DNA of 64,000 nt from Monomorium pharaonis (GCF_013373865.1 NC_050468.1:24198774-24262773), one strand, 5' to 3'; numbered from the stretch's first letter, positions 1 through 15,278 are shown. Numbers and translations are program-made. Notes: generated from the sequence alone by a model not told the origin.

Positions 1-3000
1 ACAATTTTCTGGTTATAAACAAATAGAAAAAAGCAGATTTTTTAAAATAAAAAAGTTGATTGTTTTTAACAAATTTACAACCTTTAACCAACTTTAAGTA
101 AAGTTTATTTTAATAAAATTAAGATTTAAAGTTTAGTTATACAAATTAAATATAGATATAAATTGGAATTATAATTAATGACAGAGTTGAAAATGCAACT
201 TTATAAAAATAAAGTGTTACTATTACTATTACTTAGAAATTAACAACTAATTACACACATCGCTTTTTATGAAACTATGGTGATCTTTTTAAAATAGCGT
301 TTAAAACTTACATATGTTACTATTTGACCAATTCATTACAAAGTATCTATAGTAGTTGTATTAATCATAACATGGTCCATAACGCTTAGTATGTTTACAT
401 ATTGTACGTTTAATATATGTTTACAATATAACGTTAATTGTGTGTGTGTGTGTTGCAAAATATGTTTTTATTACTGTAAACATGTTACAGAAAAAGAAGT
501 AACAATTTTTACTTTTAAAAATAATAGTGGCATTACAAGTAACGCGTTATTTCTCCCTAAAAATACTTAGCAGCAGTGATAGTGCCAATATAGTATTCGT
601 GTAACACGTGTACTATCACAACTGGATCAATTATTCAGTTCGTTTAAAGCGTAATTTAAGCTAATTTCTATTAAATTCTATTATTATTATTATTATTATT
701 ATATATTCGGCGCATTTTCTTTTAAAATTTTGAATATATTTTTATTGACAAAGACTGGAAGGTAAAGGATTTTTAATTTACAGATTTTAGCTACCATACA
801 AGTACGGTTAGCTATGTAGAGTACGACTACGAACGGAGAATATTGCGAGAGTAGCACAATTTATGCGAATGTCATTAGTCACTTTGTGAACGGACCAGAG
901 CGGACTCGAGTTGTTTTAAGGACATTATTACCGAAGAGGAAACAACGCAGCACTTTCTTATATTATCTATACTCGCGCGTTATGTCGACGACAACGACCT
1001 CGTTGAAACTTTCTTATCTGGAAGTGCTGTTGCGCCGTGCAGGATGGTAATAAAAGTACGTTCTGCAGCAGCGCACATTTTCTGTCACGATTATAATACT
1101 CGGAACTCCGTGATAGGAGTGAGCAGCGGATTCTATAAAGTAATAACGGCAATGCAACAGAGAGAGGCAAATCGTTTCGTTTAGCAGCGAAATGTTGATG
1201 ATTAATTTAATACAATCAAGTATATTTAAGAAAATTGCACTCAAGTAAATTGCATTTGATAATAGAGAGAAATCTATTGAAAGCAAATTTTGGCAATTTA
1301 ATTTTAAACTTTTTGTGTGGTATATCAATTTCTTCTTCAACACATCTTTAATGGATAAGGAAAAGAAAAGACATTATAATTTTTATGATTATTAATTATA
1401 TTTACACAAAGTAAAATGTGAACACCAATTTGTATTCGAAAATAATATTTGAGTTATATTAAAAAATCACATTATTTATCATTAATAAATAATAAACTAT
1501 GGTATTTAAATACGAAGAAATGAAAAAAAATTGCCCATGCACAATCGTATGTAATTGTGATTTATAAGCAATATATATGATTGTATCTATAATTTTCTCC
1601 CATTTTTTATTTGTAACTTTTATAAAAGAAACAACGTGAAAATTATTTTTTAAATTAGTTTTTGGTTTTTCAGTGGCTACTATTTTTTATACTGAACAAA
1701 AATTTTTCCACGAAACATTTTAAAATTGAGGAATATTGCACGACATGAAAGAAATATATTTTAATATTGCGTTGTTGGATATGTCCTATTTATTTAAGCT
1801 TTCAGAATATTTGCACGGTCACAAGCTGCTTCATCTCGTAAAGTTCATCGTTATCCCAACAAAGTTGTGTATTTATAGATAGTTCTTCGCTTAAATATAT
1901 GGCATGTTGAATACCACATAAAAATTCTTTTTAATTTTATATAAACTTATATAATGTTATTGTAACGGATATAAAAAATGTTTTATAAAATAATATTGTT
2001 TAAACAATTTTGTAAAATTGTCATTACAATGCGAAATCAAATTAAGTTGTCAAATTTGATTATTTTTACTAAGTTCTGTTAACTTCAATATTTTCGTATA
2101 ATCGAATTACTCAAACATATTGAGTATTTTGGACTTAAATCACGTTTGACTTAATATACAGTCAAAATTTTAAACATTCAAATATCTCATAATCAAATAA
2201 AAGTTCAGAGGTAATTGAGAAAATATCTTATTTACTTTTCTTTTTTTTTGGGTGGGTTGTAACACAACAGCAACTAAGAAAAAACACAAGAAAAGGTAAA
2301 AAAGTAACAAAAAAGAAAATAATAGAAGCAAGCTACAATATATTTTCCTAACCAACGAGTCCCTACAGAAACGTACGAAAAGATAACAGTGAAACAAAAG
2401 GTCTTGCTAAAATTTCACATAATTTCTAACTAAAGAGACTGAGTAAATAACTCTTCATAGATGTTTTTTTAATTAAAAATTGTAATTTTTATGTTATTAC
2501 ACAATATAATATACACGATTCGTATCGTTTTTGATATACAATACATATTCGATACACATGATATAATTGCATAATGCAGTACATATTTAAAAAGTTTTAC
2601 ATTTTTTCTAAATGGCATAAATATAAAAATTAGTTAAATATTAAAAAATGAAAAAAGAGAAAAAATCTGCTCTTTGATCAAATAATTTCAAACTACGAGA
2701 AAATATCTGCACCTCTACACATTTTCCAGAAGTTTGCTTATATTTATATACTGTTTTGGAATATTAGAATTTCAGTTGCTTCCAAAACCATATTTTTAAA
2801 AAACTACATTTGAATAAATTTGTTTCTTACAAAAATTCTAAATATGCGTCTTTCAGTTGCATTTTATAACTATACAAAGCATTAAACAGCCATTACTGAA
2901 AATTGCTTCCAGATTATTTAAGTCGTAGAACAGGGAATCGCAATTTCACCTATGTTAAGGAAAGAAAAAAAGATATCTAAAAAATGACAGTGAGAATCAT

Positions 3001-3612
3001 GGAAAGTGGAGAAGTAGAAATAGATGAGGATGAAAAACATCTTGAATTCGAGGGAACATTATACGTTCTACGTCTATGAGATTTCTTCTTGTGAATTGTT
3101 TCTCGTCACGTAGTGCTTCAAGGAATTGAACACGATAAAAAAAAAAGACGGAACAGGGATTGAGCAAGAAAAGCACGAAGAGTTATGAATTAAGCGAGCA
3201 CGGTTTAATTTCCGAAGCTGATTTTATGAGCGAGCGCGCCGAGTTTATGATTATTGTTATTGCCTTCAACCCTCTACATTACCAACATTCATAGTATTCA
3301 ACTGACACGAAAACGCGCAACATTGAAAACGCTAATATTAACATTATTACACTATTTGGTATTTAACAATCTTGGGATTTTAGAAAATAAAAACATAGTG
3401 ACAAATTTATTGTTATAAAATCGATGCATATATAATGTAATACATATTATATATATTTTACTATTTTACGGCATACTTCTTGTATCATGAATTTGCTCTT
3501 TATGTTTGCATAAGGTCTTTGTAATTTTAATATCATTATTCAAAAATTTTTAATAAAATTATCTGCATAATTTCTCTTCTTTATTCAGAGTTATGTCATT
3601 CATTTTAATCAA
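1..3612. other. AT-rich non-coding stretch with one GC-richer island
   Basis: No supported gene. An (ATT)n tract lies at about 680-702. About 780-1060 is GC-richer; a plus frame there is open for about 81 codons after TAG near 815, but it lacks splice or family support. The rest is AT-rich with only chance ORFs. Confidence 0.6.
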
Positions 3613-4790
3613 AGTTGGGTAGTAACTAGTTAAAAAGTTAAAAGTTAAATAATAAAGTTAAAAAATTAATTACTTTAACTTAACTTATAACTTTGTTAAT
3701 TTTAAATAATTCATATTTTAACTTATTTTTGAAACACATGTACTGTAATTTATTAACTTTTTTCTAGGTTAAAAATTTATATAAGAGGAAAAATTAAAAA
3801 AGAAAAGTACATTCTCACATAAAATTTTTTTTTTATATAATCTTAATTTACAAACAAAATATTAGATTTAATGTTTTTTAAATTATAATTGATTCAAATA
3901 ATCTAACATTAAAGAATTACAATTTTTTGACTTAATATAAAATATTAGTATATGAATAAATTAAAAATTTATGATAAATTATATTTAGTGAATTATAGTA
4001 GCGTATTTGAAAAAGAAAGTTGACAATTTAATTAAATAATTAATAATTATTTATTTATACTTAAAAAATATTGTTCTATTTTTTTAATAAGAGAAAAATT
4101 GTTAATTAAAAATTAGAAATATACAAAAAAGACGGTAAATAACCGATAATTAATGATCAATGCGTGCTAATAAATGATCCGTTGTAAATTTTTGTTTTGA
4201 AAGCAAAAAAAAATATATATATATGTATATGTATATATAATTTTAATTTAAAAATAACTTTATAATAATAAAAATAATTAACTTTTTAGCAGTTAATAAA
4301 AATTGAAAAGAATAATTATTTAAATATGCGGGTATCAAAATAATATTTAATTTATTGACACAAATAATTTAAACGTGAATAATCATTCGCTAGTAAATCA
4401 CTTTCGAGATTTGGTTCGCTAATTAATAACTGATAAGGTTTTTTTTTTTTACTTAACTACATTCTTAAGTAAAATATAATATTTTAATTAAATTTATAAC
4501 AATTAGATCTAAAAAGTATTAAATAACTTGCAATTTATAATTTTAAAATCTTATTATTTTAATATTTTTTTTAAATAATTATTTATACTAATGATTATTT
4601 AGCAACTGGTGCAACTACTAACTAATGCTTTTTAAATTAACTTTTAATTTAACTAAAGTTAATTAATTTTAATAACTTTTAGTAGCTTTTAACCAAGTTA
4701 TGAATTTTATATTCATGTAACTTTTAACGTAACAAAATTGAATTTATAAGCCATTAATTTTAACTTAAATTAGTTTAAAAAATATTTATT
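3613..4790. repeat. Degenerate AT-rich repeat with an element-like end
   Basis: The left end, GTTGGGTAGTAACTAGTTAA (from about 3616), matches in inverse the right end of the 18.9-kb element. The right part (4709-4732) shares TATTCATGTAACTTTTAACG with 26042-26063. It is probably one or more old insertions of the same repeat superfamily, with no ORF. Confidence 0.45.
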
Positions 4791-7700
4791 TATCTAAGTC
4801 TTTTAATATTCCTCTTTTTTAAAATAACATGACAATAAGCAATAATTATAAGAAAACAAAATATTGTAGCTACATATCTTATCATATTTTGTGAAGACAA
4901 ATTTGGAAATAAGTCTCAGTGTTTTATTCTTTACAATTTAATCTTTTATGATTATAATAATAATGAGTTGTATAGTCATACATTTAGATTTTTTCTAAAA
5001 TTAGATAATAGTATGCGTAGTTGACTTAATTATAATTTTTATTATTAAAAGTTTTATACTAGAGATTGCGTATAAGTGTATACTAATAAAATATTACAGA
5101 TCATATAAGCCAAACATTTTCTATAGATCTATCTTATCATTTTAAATTGAGATGAGGATACACAAAAATACACAAAGAAATAAAACTCTCATGTTCTTAT
5201 TTTTTTCATTGTTATATATCTTGGAAAGGACGAAATAAATTTATGGTTGGACTAAAAGATAGTGAAATAAGAATGGGGTTACTGAAATGGGCAAGAATAT
5301 TTTTTTGCAAAATATAAAGTATGAAGTGCAATTATCATTTTGAACCATTATTGTAAAAACAATTGATACAATAGCAAACATATAGCTGACAAACATTTCT
5401 TAACATATAACTGTCTTCTACTAATACTCAAAAATATAATAATATTTTTCTTGGTAAGTTTTAATCCTTAAAAAATGAGATAGAAATACCGGAAGATATA
5501 ATAACAAATTATTTTTATATTCTTTTTATTTTAACTTTATTATAATATATTAATTATCACACAGACATTTCTCTATAATGAAACTGACTACTAAAAATTT
5601 ATTAGATTGTATTTGAGGTTCTCGTTGTCTTCTTTAATGCTCAAGAATAATTTGAAACGGATGGAAAACAGCTTTTTTCACAAATAAGTTGCAATATTTA
5701 CGGTAAAAAATAGGTTAAACCGAGATAAGATCTTAAGATTAAAGATGAATTTCATCATAAATAAATATATTAAATAACCGAAATCTAATAAAAAAAAAAA
5801 CAATTTACGAATGCAATTTTAAGGGTTCTTGCAATATCGTAAAATATTTGTAACAATATAAATTGTCTCGATACATCAAGCATCCTCGAATCATCACTTG
5901 GTTGGCGTTGACAATTGTCGATATTTTTCAACAGTTATCTCACGTATTAAATGAGTGTTATATTGGAAAAATGATATAAAGAAAGAAATAAAAATTTTAT
6001 CTGAAATGAAATAAAATGAATAAAATAAGAGTAGTAATTGAGAAAACACAAGTGACCTAGTTGGATAAAGCGTCAAATTTCTCTAAAAGCAATATAATAT
6101 TCCTCATATGCCACAGAATGCTATTGAAATGCTTATATCATTGATGAGATAATCTTTGTTGTTATATTTTGAAACTTTGTAATCAGCCTTAGATTATAAG
6201 CACCAAAGAGCTCATGTGCGGATGGCAATGCTCAACCACTCAGAAAATTAGGTATTAAAAGCTTAAAGTCTGGCACACGAAGATAACTTCCATTATCTCA
6301 GTATTAAAGTTAAATATTCTGAAATTTTCCTAATATGTTATATAAATGGTACAATAAATGCAACATATGTAAATAAATGCGTACAAATGTGTTAAAACTA
6401 TTATATGATTAAAAAATATTATAACTATTTAAAAAATAAATATATAACAAATCGCGTTAACAACACATGTAAATTATTAAAAATACCTCATTTTTTAAAC
6501 CAAATATTTTTTAAATCTAATAATATAATATAATTTAATTTAATAATATTAATAAGATAACGTATAATTTGTCCAATTATATTAATTTCTATAATTTCTT
6601 GTTTTCGTAATATCATAATAGTCAATTATACATGAGAGATTTAATTTATTAACTTACGCAACTTTGTAGACACAGGTGACGCTATAAATATCATAATAAA
6701 CACACTTGTTATAACATTCGTGTTAACGAATCCCACTATCGTTGTATATACGTTGACGTATGATTAGCAACTTCCACGAACGTCACGAATTCAAGCTACA
6801 TTTAATCAGGCAAATAAATTGGATTCACGCGATATCATTTGTTTCAAATTTTTGATGGAAAATTAAACAACAAAAATAACATATAATCCTCTCAATGGTA
6901 CTATTGTTTATGAAGTAATTAATCATAAAATTTTGATACCAGTATCTTTGATAACAATAACAATGTAAACTTAAATTGTCTACGAACATTCACAGAAACT
7001 CGACGGAACGTGCTTCTTGCAGCGATATATTTCGACCAACTTAAAGAGGAAAGTACGAGCGTTCCGGCTTCTTCGAAGCTTACAAACTATCTTTTTGTTT
7101 AGGCAAGAAGTCAATGTTTTGTGCCGATAGCAAGAACTGTTGTCAAAAAAAGTAGGCTAACAAATGAAATCGCTCAGTTTAAGTCTTGTCAACAAGCCAA
7201 ACAAAAAATATTAACTTCTATTTGTTGTTTTTTACTTTACAAGATTATCAAGCATAAGTATTAATTAATTTATGTTATTTATTAAAAATAAAAAGAAAAA
7301 TAAGTAAATTGATGGAAACATTTTAAGAAAAATAAATACACAATTGCCAAAAGTACGACAAGATTTAGATGCAGCTAATTTAGTTACGATATAGTATTGT
7401 GCATTCTGCAATGTTATTCTTTTCCTGTAATGTCACTTGTGATCAATAGATTAATTTATATTTTATATTATATATATAGTATACTTTTCTTATATACAGC
7501 ACACATACATAAACTATATCTTTATGCAACACTATATATATAATTTTATATATCATTATTTATTTTCAAGTGTTGTAATTTTGTGTTCGTTTCATTTTAT
7601 GACAAATGTCTGTTCTACAAAATATGTACGATGCTGCGATTTATATTGTAGACATCCAGAAAATTTGCGTTTTAAAGCGATCGATCTTGGAGCAATGTTG

Positions 7701-10700
7701 AAATTCCAAGACGGAAAGTATCTAGAAATATCTCTCCTTTTACTCACATTATTAGCATATATTACCTATGATATTCCATCGATATAAAGTATCGAAAAAA
7801 GAGGACTGAGATTTGTGTAAAAAGCAAAGGGAAAAGATATATTTTCCCACTTCCATTCATCCTGTAACATCAAAGAAGACACACTGAATATATTCTCTCG
7901 AACTTCCGCAGGATATAAGAAATGTTTGCTGAGTATGGTAATTTTTCCAGCTTTTGTGTGAGAACTTTAATATAATACCTCTCAACTGTCGTAAATCTAA
8001 ATGTTTTAATACCGCAAAGTCGATCACGAGCGCACGAATGCGGAAATCGAAATCCGACTATGGTTGTTAACCGATAATATCTTTTTTCGTGATCTATTTT
8101 TAGCTAATCTTTCCAATGAAAAAAAAAAAGAAAGAAAGAGAAAATCGATAGCGGAGTGCGTTGTAATAAAGGCCTGCCCTAAAATATCGTACCTGAGCGA
8201 GCAATCTACTAGTAACGAACTCGTGTTTGCAACGAAGTGGAATAAATGACTTTTACCAGGAAAGAGAGATGACGTAGAAATTGCCGAAGATATGCTATCA
8301 GATGTGCGAATAGTGGAAAGTTAGTGCGCACCGATCTCGATTAGACGTATCACATAAATAATTTCCGGATATCTATTTGCTTATCTTTCTCTACGCAACG
8401 TGCAACGTACCGATAAGACATGCCTTATTTATCTTACGAAGAATTGCATTTGAGATTTGAATGATATACAGCACAAGATTAAATAAAATAACGTAATTTA
8501 CATTTTAATCAAAAAGCTTCTACAGAATGATACCGGTTCTAAATGTTCATTTAAAGGATTTTTAATTTCAAAAACAAAATTGCGCATCAGACAATTAAAA
8601 CTATTATAAGACAACTAGCTCGAGGGAAGGTCTTTCCGTTACGCGTTCATTTTACTACGAAACGTATTAAATTTAACTTTAGAAAGCCGAGCTATACATT
8701 TCGAGTGCAAAAAAAAGATTAACCTGCTTTTTGCGAGGAAGATATTGTTGCAATATACGTGACGAAATGACAGATAAAAGCCGAGAGAGCATGCCCTTTC
8801 GCCAGATAGTTTTTCGACCACAGCAGCCGTGGAAATTACCCGGAGATGCGTGGTCGGGAGTAAAATAAAATCGTGTGCACCGGGGGCAAACGGAACTGCC
8901 GTTTTTTTTTTCTGTTTTCCTTTTTTACTTTTCTTCTATCCAGGTTGAATTGCTCCTCGCTGGCTATGCATCTACGCTACCTTCCACACCAGCTTTTATC
9001 CTCATTTTACAGACCGCCATTTTCTTTCTTTGCATTCCGCATTGTAGAACGGAAACGAGTTGGTGGTATCTGACCCGTACTTCTCTACGACCTCCACTCA
9101 GGTTTCTTAAGTTGCTCAGATTTCCCAAGTTTGCCCATGCAATTGCTTCACATCAGATCAATTTGATGATAACTATTGCTTGTTTTATTGCACTGTACAT
9201 ATCAAAAAAGATCCTATTATACTTAAATTACTTCTGAATTAAGTAAGTGTTACTTATTTCAAATATTTCATTTACATCCGTAAAATGATCATAAGATCAT
9301 CATAAGTATCAGATTATATTATATATTCAAAATACATTCTAAATTCTAGTAATTTTAAATATTTTAATCAAGAATATTAAATTAGAACAAAAATTCAATT
9401 TGGCACTGATCATATTCTACACAAAATAATTGTACACGATTAGAATATTTTACACAAATATATTGTACACAAAAAAATTGTACGTGGAAAAACTGTGCAC
9501 AAGAATTATCCTTGAATTAAAAATTGCACACGGATACATTGTACGTAGAAAAACTGTCCACTACACAGTTTTTTTTGTACGCAATAATAAACTTTACTAT
9601 AATCTGTTATAAATATATTTTAAGACTAATAAAAAAAACCATTTTTGTTAATAGTTATTTTTAAAAAGGTAAATTAAATAATCACTTTTCTTGACGGTAG
9701 AATTGATTTTTTTCTTTGTGTGCATAAATATAATAAGATATTTAAAAACAATTGTCCACAGTCATTAAAAATTGTATAAAAAATGCAACGTTATAAATTA
9801 ATTATAGTCGTATGAATTTAACGATTTAGATCTACCAAAAAAGAGCACGTTATTAAAATAATTTACATTTTTATCAACAACGCTGAAACACAATTCCAAA
9901 TTCTTTGCTAAAATATGAATCTTGAATTATTACACAAAAATGTATAATTATACTTCATGTAATTACACAGCTTTTTTATGTACGTTTTACATAAAAACGT
10001 CACATCCTTTCTGCTTTTTACCTGTTATCCAAAAAGAATAATTTAGTAACAGGATTTCTTACGTAAACCCATAAACAGTATTTAAATATCCTTTATAACT
10101 ACCGCTGCATGTAATATTTTGCTGTCCACTTTTAAAATCTCACACAAGGAGAAACCACACGAGATAAAAGGGCTAACATCGTTACAGTTTTACAATCTTT
10201 GCTGTACACAATTCATAACCACGCTGTCTCGTAATAAAAATTGCAATATGCGAGCAAAATTTGAAACACTCACTTTTTTTAAACTTGCATAAAATTGCGA
10301 ATTTAAATAGCTTTACAGATGCTTGGAACAAAGTTTACTTTGCTGAATTTTATATGCGTATATTATTTATAACATTATGTATAACCTGATTTAAAGTCAA
10401 TGCAAAAAATACCGCGTTTTTATTTACGATAAGTTATTATGAGATAACAAGTTATCGATTTCCTAGCGACAACAGATAATAATTGTTAGCAAAGGGAAAT
10501 ATGTTTCTTCATCAGAACAAAGTATAATGATGTATAAATATTACGTGATTAATCACAGTTGATTTAATTTCACGGTGACGAATATGACTAAAAGGACGCA
10601 CACGATAACAAAAGGTCTCCAAGATCCTGCGTTAAATAACAAGTACTATGCAATTGTATTTAGTAGATAAGATAAATGTTCTCATTATGAATTCTTCTTG

Positions 10701-10806
10701 ACCATATATTTGGGATCCCTCGAAACATACTGGAGAATCAAATTTCCCAGTCGAAATTGAAAGATTTATTTAATAGTAGAAACTATCAAAACCTAATGCA
10801 AGGACG
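4791..10806. other. Non-coding stretch, no supported gene
   Basis: Mainly AT-rich. Slightly GC-richer patches at 6.7-7.15, 8.0-8.35 and 8.6-9.13 kb carry no recognisable domains. An ATG frame at 7524-7787 (87 aa) begins in TA-rich sequence and is considered chance. Near 9480-9566 there are two imperfect copies of TTGTACGTGGAAAAACTG. Confidence 0.55.
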
Positions 10807-11027
10807 TACACTGAGAAAAAAATGTTAATTTGACTAAATTTTTCAACTTGATTAAATTCCTTCAGTTCAAGTATTTAACTTAAATACATTTAACTTAAAT
10901 ACATAAAATACTTGAACTTCGATTTAACTATTTATATATTTGACTAAAATACGTAAATAGTTGAATTGAAGAAATTTAATTAAGTTGAAAAATTTAGTCA
11001 AATTAACAACTTTTTTTTCTCAGTGTA
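10807..11027. mobile_element. Tc1/mariner-type MITE with TA target duplication
   Basis: TA (10807-10808) is followed by CACTGAGAAAAA, and the inverse TTTTTCTCAGTG ends at 11025 before TA (11026-11027). The arms are about 65 bp and nearly identical (TTTGACTAAATTTTTCAACT and its inverse). The centre repeats TTAAATAC-type words. It is non-autonomous, with no ORF. A TA duplication and CACTG-type ends are typical of the Tc1/mariner superfamily. Confidence 0.88.
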
Positions 11028-13121
11028 GAAGCTCTTTACTTTAAACCTCGACCGTTCACGGTGACGTGACTGAATTGTACTTAAAAAATTCTCTCTTAAC
11101 GTTACGAAAAAGCTAATAAAGCAATCGCGTACAAAATCGATTCGAAGACCAATGGGTGGGTGCCTTTCAGTCGTAGGACGAAGATTAAACGCGCACGACG
11201 TAGCCCTACAATTGAAAAATATCAGAAGCAATATCTTATCGCTCAGACATCTTTCAGCTTGCGCTTTTCATTTTGTTCCTCCATGTATATTACTTGTAAT
11301 ATATATCTATGTTTCTCGGAAACAATTAACAGATACAACAAAAAATGAAAAGCAGCGCTGTATCGAGATAAGAAGGATGACAAAACTCCTGCAGGCAAGA
11401 CGTTATCTCGGAGCCTATATACGTTAACTCTTTATCGATCGTGCTCCCCGTCTGGCAGCAAGCGTTTAGTGAGCTCTCGATTGTCACTTTCTACCTCTTC
11501 CACCCAGATCACCTATCTCGCTTTCTGTTCGATCGCAGCTATGGCTTTTCATCGCAACGATTCTATACGTCGGCAAATATTTTCGGAATAGCGAGAAACG
11601 TATATTCGATAAAGCTCATCTCGTTTACGCCCCTTCACAACAAAAGGATTACAAGGCACGCACTAAAGTATTCACTCTCCAATCAATAACGTTACAAAAT
11701 AGTTTGAACGCGTATTCTTTATCGCTTCTTTTCTTCGACGCTCAATCGACTGAAGTGATCGCGGCTAAACGATAGTTTTTAATATCTTCGCGGCATGTGA
11801 TATTGACGTCAGCAAGAATTGTCCGCGAAACAATGCACGATGTTTATAGAATAGTATATATAATGTGAAGAAAAGGACAAATAAGCATTAAGATAATTGG
11901 AACGTCTTTAAATAAATTTCCAAAGTTGTTAATCCACGTCGGGGCATGTAAAAATTTTTTCAAGAATAATTTTAAAAAATTGTTCACCTATCATTGACAA
12001 AATCCTGTAAAGCCTAAATATTATTTATACATTTAATTCCATATTACATTTTACTGTAACAACAATTAATACATCGCCTCTTGTATTTTGAAATTTTATT
12101 GCTTTAAATCAAGAAGTAATATGCGCAAAAGGGTATAAAAATTATTACTCAGATATAATACTATCAATTTATTTCAACACTATCGAAATAGGGTAACTAA
12201 CGCCATACACGTAAACAAACAAACTTCATATCCTGTAGCCTGCATTTCTGTGTCATGATGGAGAGCAAAGGTTTGAAGCTTCAAAGCTTTACTACCTTCA
12301 TCCACGATTATGGAAACCGAGGAAAATGGAGAGGATTGCCCAGTATATAGTTTGCCATTTGCACGTGACATTTGATAAGTTAAGCGTTAGCAGTGCAGCA
12401 TTTAAGCAAACCAAATTAACCGCTACGTCAGAACGCGTTGATCATAGCTACTTAATCTCTTTAGGTAAAAAAGACATTTTATTTTTATATATTTCCTTAA
12501 ATTTAAATTATAATTTTACGTAACAATGTGACCAGAATTTTATTTAGCTAGTAAATTTCATACGTTGCAATCATGACAGAGGTATAGTATAAAATATCTT
12601 GCTGTCTTGAATACTTATAAAAAACTAAATTTTATTTTCTCTTTTTCTCTCGTAAAACATTTTTAAATTATAAAAATTGTACTGTGTAAAAATAAATAAT
12701 AACTTACATCTCTTTCTGGTTATGAACACAGAGAGCTATTATGGTATGAAACGTTTAATATTATTTCCAATGTATATTTCAATTTTAAAATATTCGCTTT
12801 AATTTAACAAATCTCGCATGGAAATAAAAGTTTCGTTATTTTTAAATTACGATTTAACAATATAAAAAATTATAACCACAATTCCAACCAAAGATAATAA
12901 AATAAAAGAGAGGTATCAACAATTGTCCTAAAAAGGTTCGACGGTCCAATATTTGTAGGCGACATTATTCCTTCTTGAGCATTTTGGCAGCGTTGCATGG
13001 AAATAAAGCTTTTGCGGAAGTGTTTGTTGTATACACGCAATGTGTTGTCGTACTTAACGTAATTGAAATAGATATTACGACAACGAATCACACCTATTTG
13101 TGCTGTCGTCATAAACATATT
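11028..13121. other. No supported gene; GC-richer block at 11.03-11.8 kb
   Basis: The 11.03-11.8 kb block has overlapping open frames on both strands without splice support. On the minus strand two ATG frames (12371-12180, 63 aa; 13118-12870, 82 aa) look somewhat protein-like, and the first has AATAAA just past its stop, but neither has a recognisable motif. Confidence 0.45.
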
Positions 13122-13353
13122 AAGATTGGCTGCTTATGAGGTAATGCGAGGTGTACGCTACAAAGAAAAGAATAGAACGAGCGTTCTATCTCTTTTTGAC
13201 AAAGAATAGTAGAGAAAATTCTAATGAGGCTAATATTAATATTTGATGCGTAAATATTCATTAAAAAAAGACACCGTCGTTATTATGCTATTCTTTTCAC
13301 ACAGGAGGATACCTTCATCTAGAGTTTTCAGTACCTCATGAGCAGCCCCATCT
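13122..13353. repeat. Element with short inverted ends
   Basis: AAGATTGGCTGCTTATGAGG near 13122 is repeated inverted at 13331-13353 (CCTCATGAGCAGCCCCATCTT). About 190 bp of unrelated sequence lies between. It is likely a small MITE; no target duplication was resolved. Confidence 0.55.
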
Positions 13354-13749
13354 TATATCTTATGTCTATAGCTGCCGTAGAAATGTTTATGTTTCGTTCA
13401 TATCTCGGAGAAAAAATTAATATTGACGTGGAGAGCAAACAAATAAAAAGATTTATATTTATAAAAAAGAAGATAAAATTTAGACGTTACATTTATCGAT
13501 ACTGAATAAAAATTTTTTTCCAGTTTTTTTTGTTCTCGACGCAATAGTGAAATTTTTTATAATTAATAAATTGCACATATAGTTAAAAAATTATTTTTTT
13601 CTAATTATAAAATGTAACATAAAGGAAAATAAAAGCAAACAATGTACTCGCGTCATAAAAATCACAATATATATATGGCTCCGATCAAATCATTTTTCCG
13701 CTTTCACTGTCGGGTGTAAAAAAATAACGGTTCAAATTAATACTCGACC

Positions 13750-14520
13750 TATTTTATTCGCATGCACTCGTGTTCGAAAAGGCGTAACAAGTGGTACAGG
13801 AAACATCATCGGCGAGTACAGCACGCAATGGACACCGCGCGCGCATCGAGATTTCCACATTGTCATTCTATTTACAAGTCCGGACGGAGTTCGCGACCCG
13901 CCGCGCAAAGTCGAGATCGTAGCACGGTGGTACATGTCGTTCCCGTATCTCGGATCTCCACATTTGAAATCGTACACATGCCCTACACACATCGGTGGAA
14001 TCAATTCTTTCGTAGGAACACAACTAGACTATTCGACGAAAGCGTTATTCGCGCGATAAATGTGACTCCCGTGAACGCGTATATAAAGAGAAAACAACGG
14101 TGTACGAGGAAAAGAGAGATAGAGAGAAAGAGAGAGAGAGAGAAATACGTGACCGCTATCCAGTTTGCGTATTCATACGCGCATTGGTCCCTTGATGAAG
14201 TCAGTCGTATGGTAAGAGAAACATAGAGAAGCGTCGGAGCGTGCATACCTATAGATACCTATATACGGGTCATGGCGCATGTCAGACCGACAAGGGTGCG
14301 GCAGCGGCAACTCGAAGACTAAACCGTGATACAGGGACGAATCCATCCTTTCGTCGTTCAATCGGCGTACCCTCTCGCTGTACCTATAATTGCCGTCGAC
14401 CCGCGACCGTCCTTATCTGCCCGACAGCTGAATCTTTTCGTCTCATCTCTGCGCTTGCGACGAAAGTTCAATTCTACCGAATGGATAGGACGATACTCCG
14501 ACGATCGTAGTAAAGCAATC
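13750..14520 (+). promoter_or_regulatory. GC-rich island with a TATA box; possible promoter or exon
   Basis: A sharp rise in GC against AT-rich flanks. TATATAAAG at 14080-14088 is a good plus-strand TATA box. An ATG frame (13762-14226, 154 aa, Arg/His-rich) and a frame without ATG (about 14321-14553) are open on the plus strand; the latter could start at an acceptor-like GTGATACAG (14335) and end at GTAAAG (14511). Minus frames are also open, so coding status is unresolved. A GA-rich simple repeat lies at 14107-14145. Confidence 0.35.
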
Positions 14521-15206
14521 TGTGTATGTAAAAGTTACACGATGCTTTTACCTTAAATTACAAAATCATCCCTCTTCGAAAACTTTTGCGTGTTTCGTAA
14601 CTTGGTTTTTTTGCTTATTACTTTTTTTTTCCATCACTCGATATTTTCTTGATACTGAAAAATTATTCGATGTACTTTGCTTACACACAAAGAAGGATCC
14701 CATTTTTTCTACCTTTTTAATTGTTTTCTCATAAATGTATGCAAATTATTTTATTTTGTAATTACCTTTGCCTTTATTTACTAATTTATCAATTAAACCT
14801 TCATTAATGTGAATTGATAAATATAAATTTTACATACGTATGTCTATATATACATGTTTGTCGAAAAGTGCCATTTTATTATGAATAAATATTATAGACA
14901 CGCGTTTTAATTAATCTATTGTATTTGTAGATATCACACTAAAATCTTCGATATATTTGCGTAGCATATCACAATTATTCCCGTGCGTCATGCAATCCAC
15001 GATATAACCGCGTTAAATTCGCCCATCTTTATTTATCCGTCTATCTCTGACTGTTTTATCGATTCTCTATTGCTAGAGTGCAAACATACCAGAATCCTAA
15101 TCTGACGGTACCATGCAGTACAACAACCCTTACAAACTATCCCTAACTTCATGGGTTTAACAGGATACTCGGTCATTTCTGTCCTCGCCCTCCTCTTCTC
15201 TATACT

Positions 15207-15209
15207 CAC

Positions 15210-15278
<69 letters not shown>

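Noticed and set aside
7524..7787. 87-codon ATG ORF with several cysteines
   Set aside because: It begins in TA-rich sequence with no recognised motif and no splice context.
8873..9237. Overlapping ORFs of 66 and 120 codons on the plus strand
   Set aside because: The starts are GTG in a T-rich tract, the peptides are Phe/Leu low complexity, and there is no splice or motif support.
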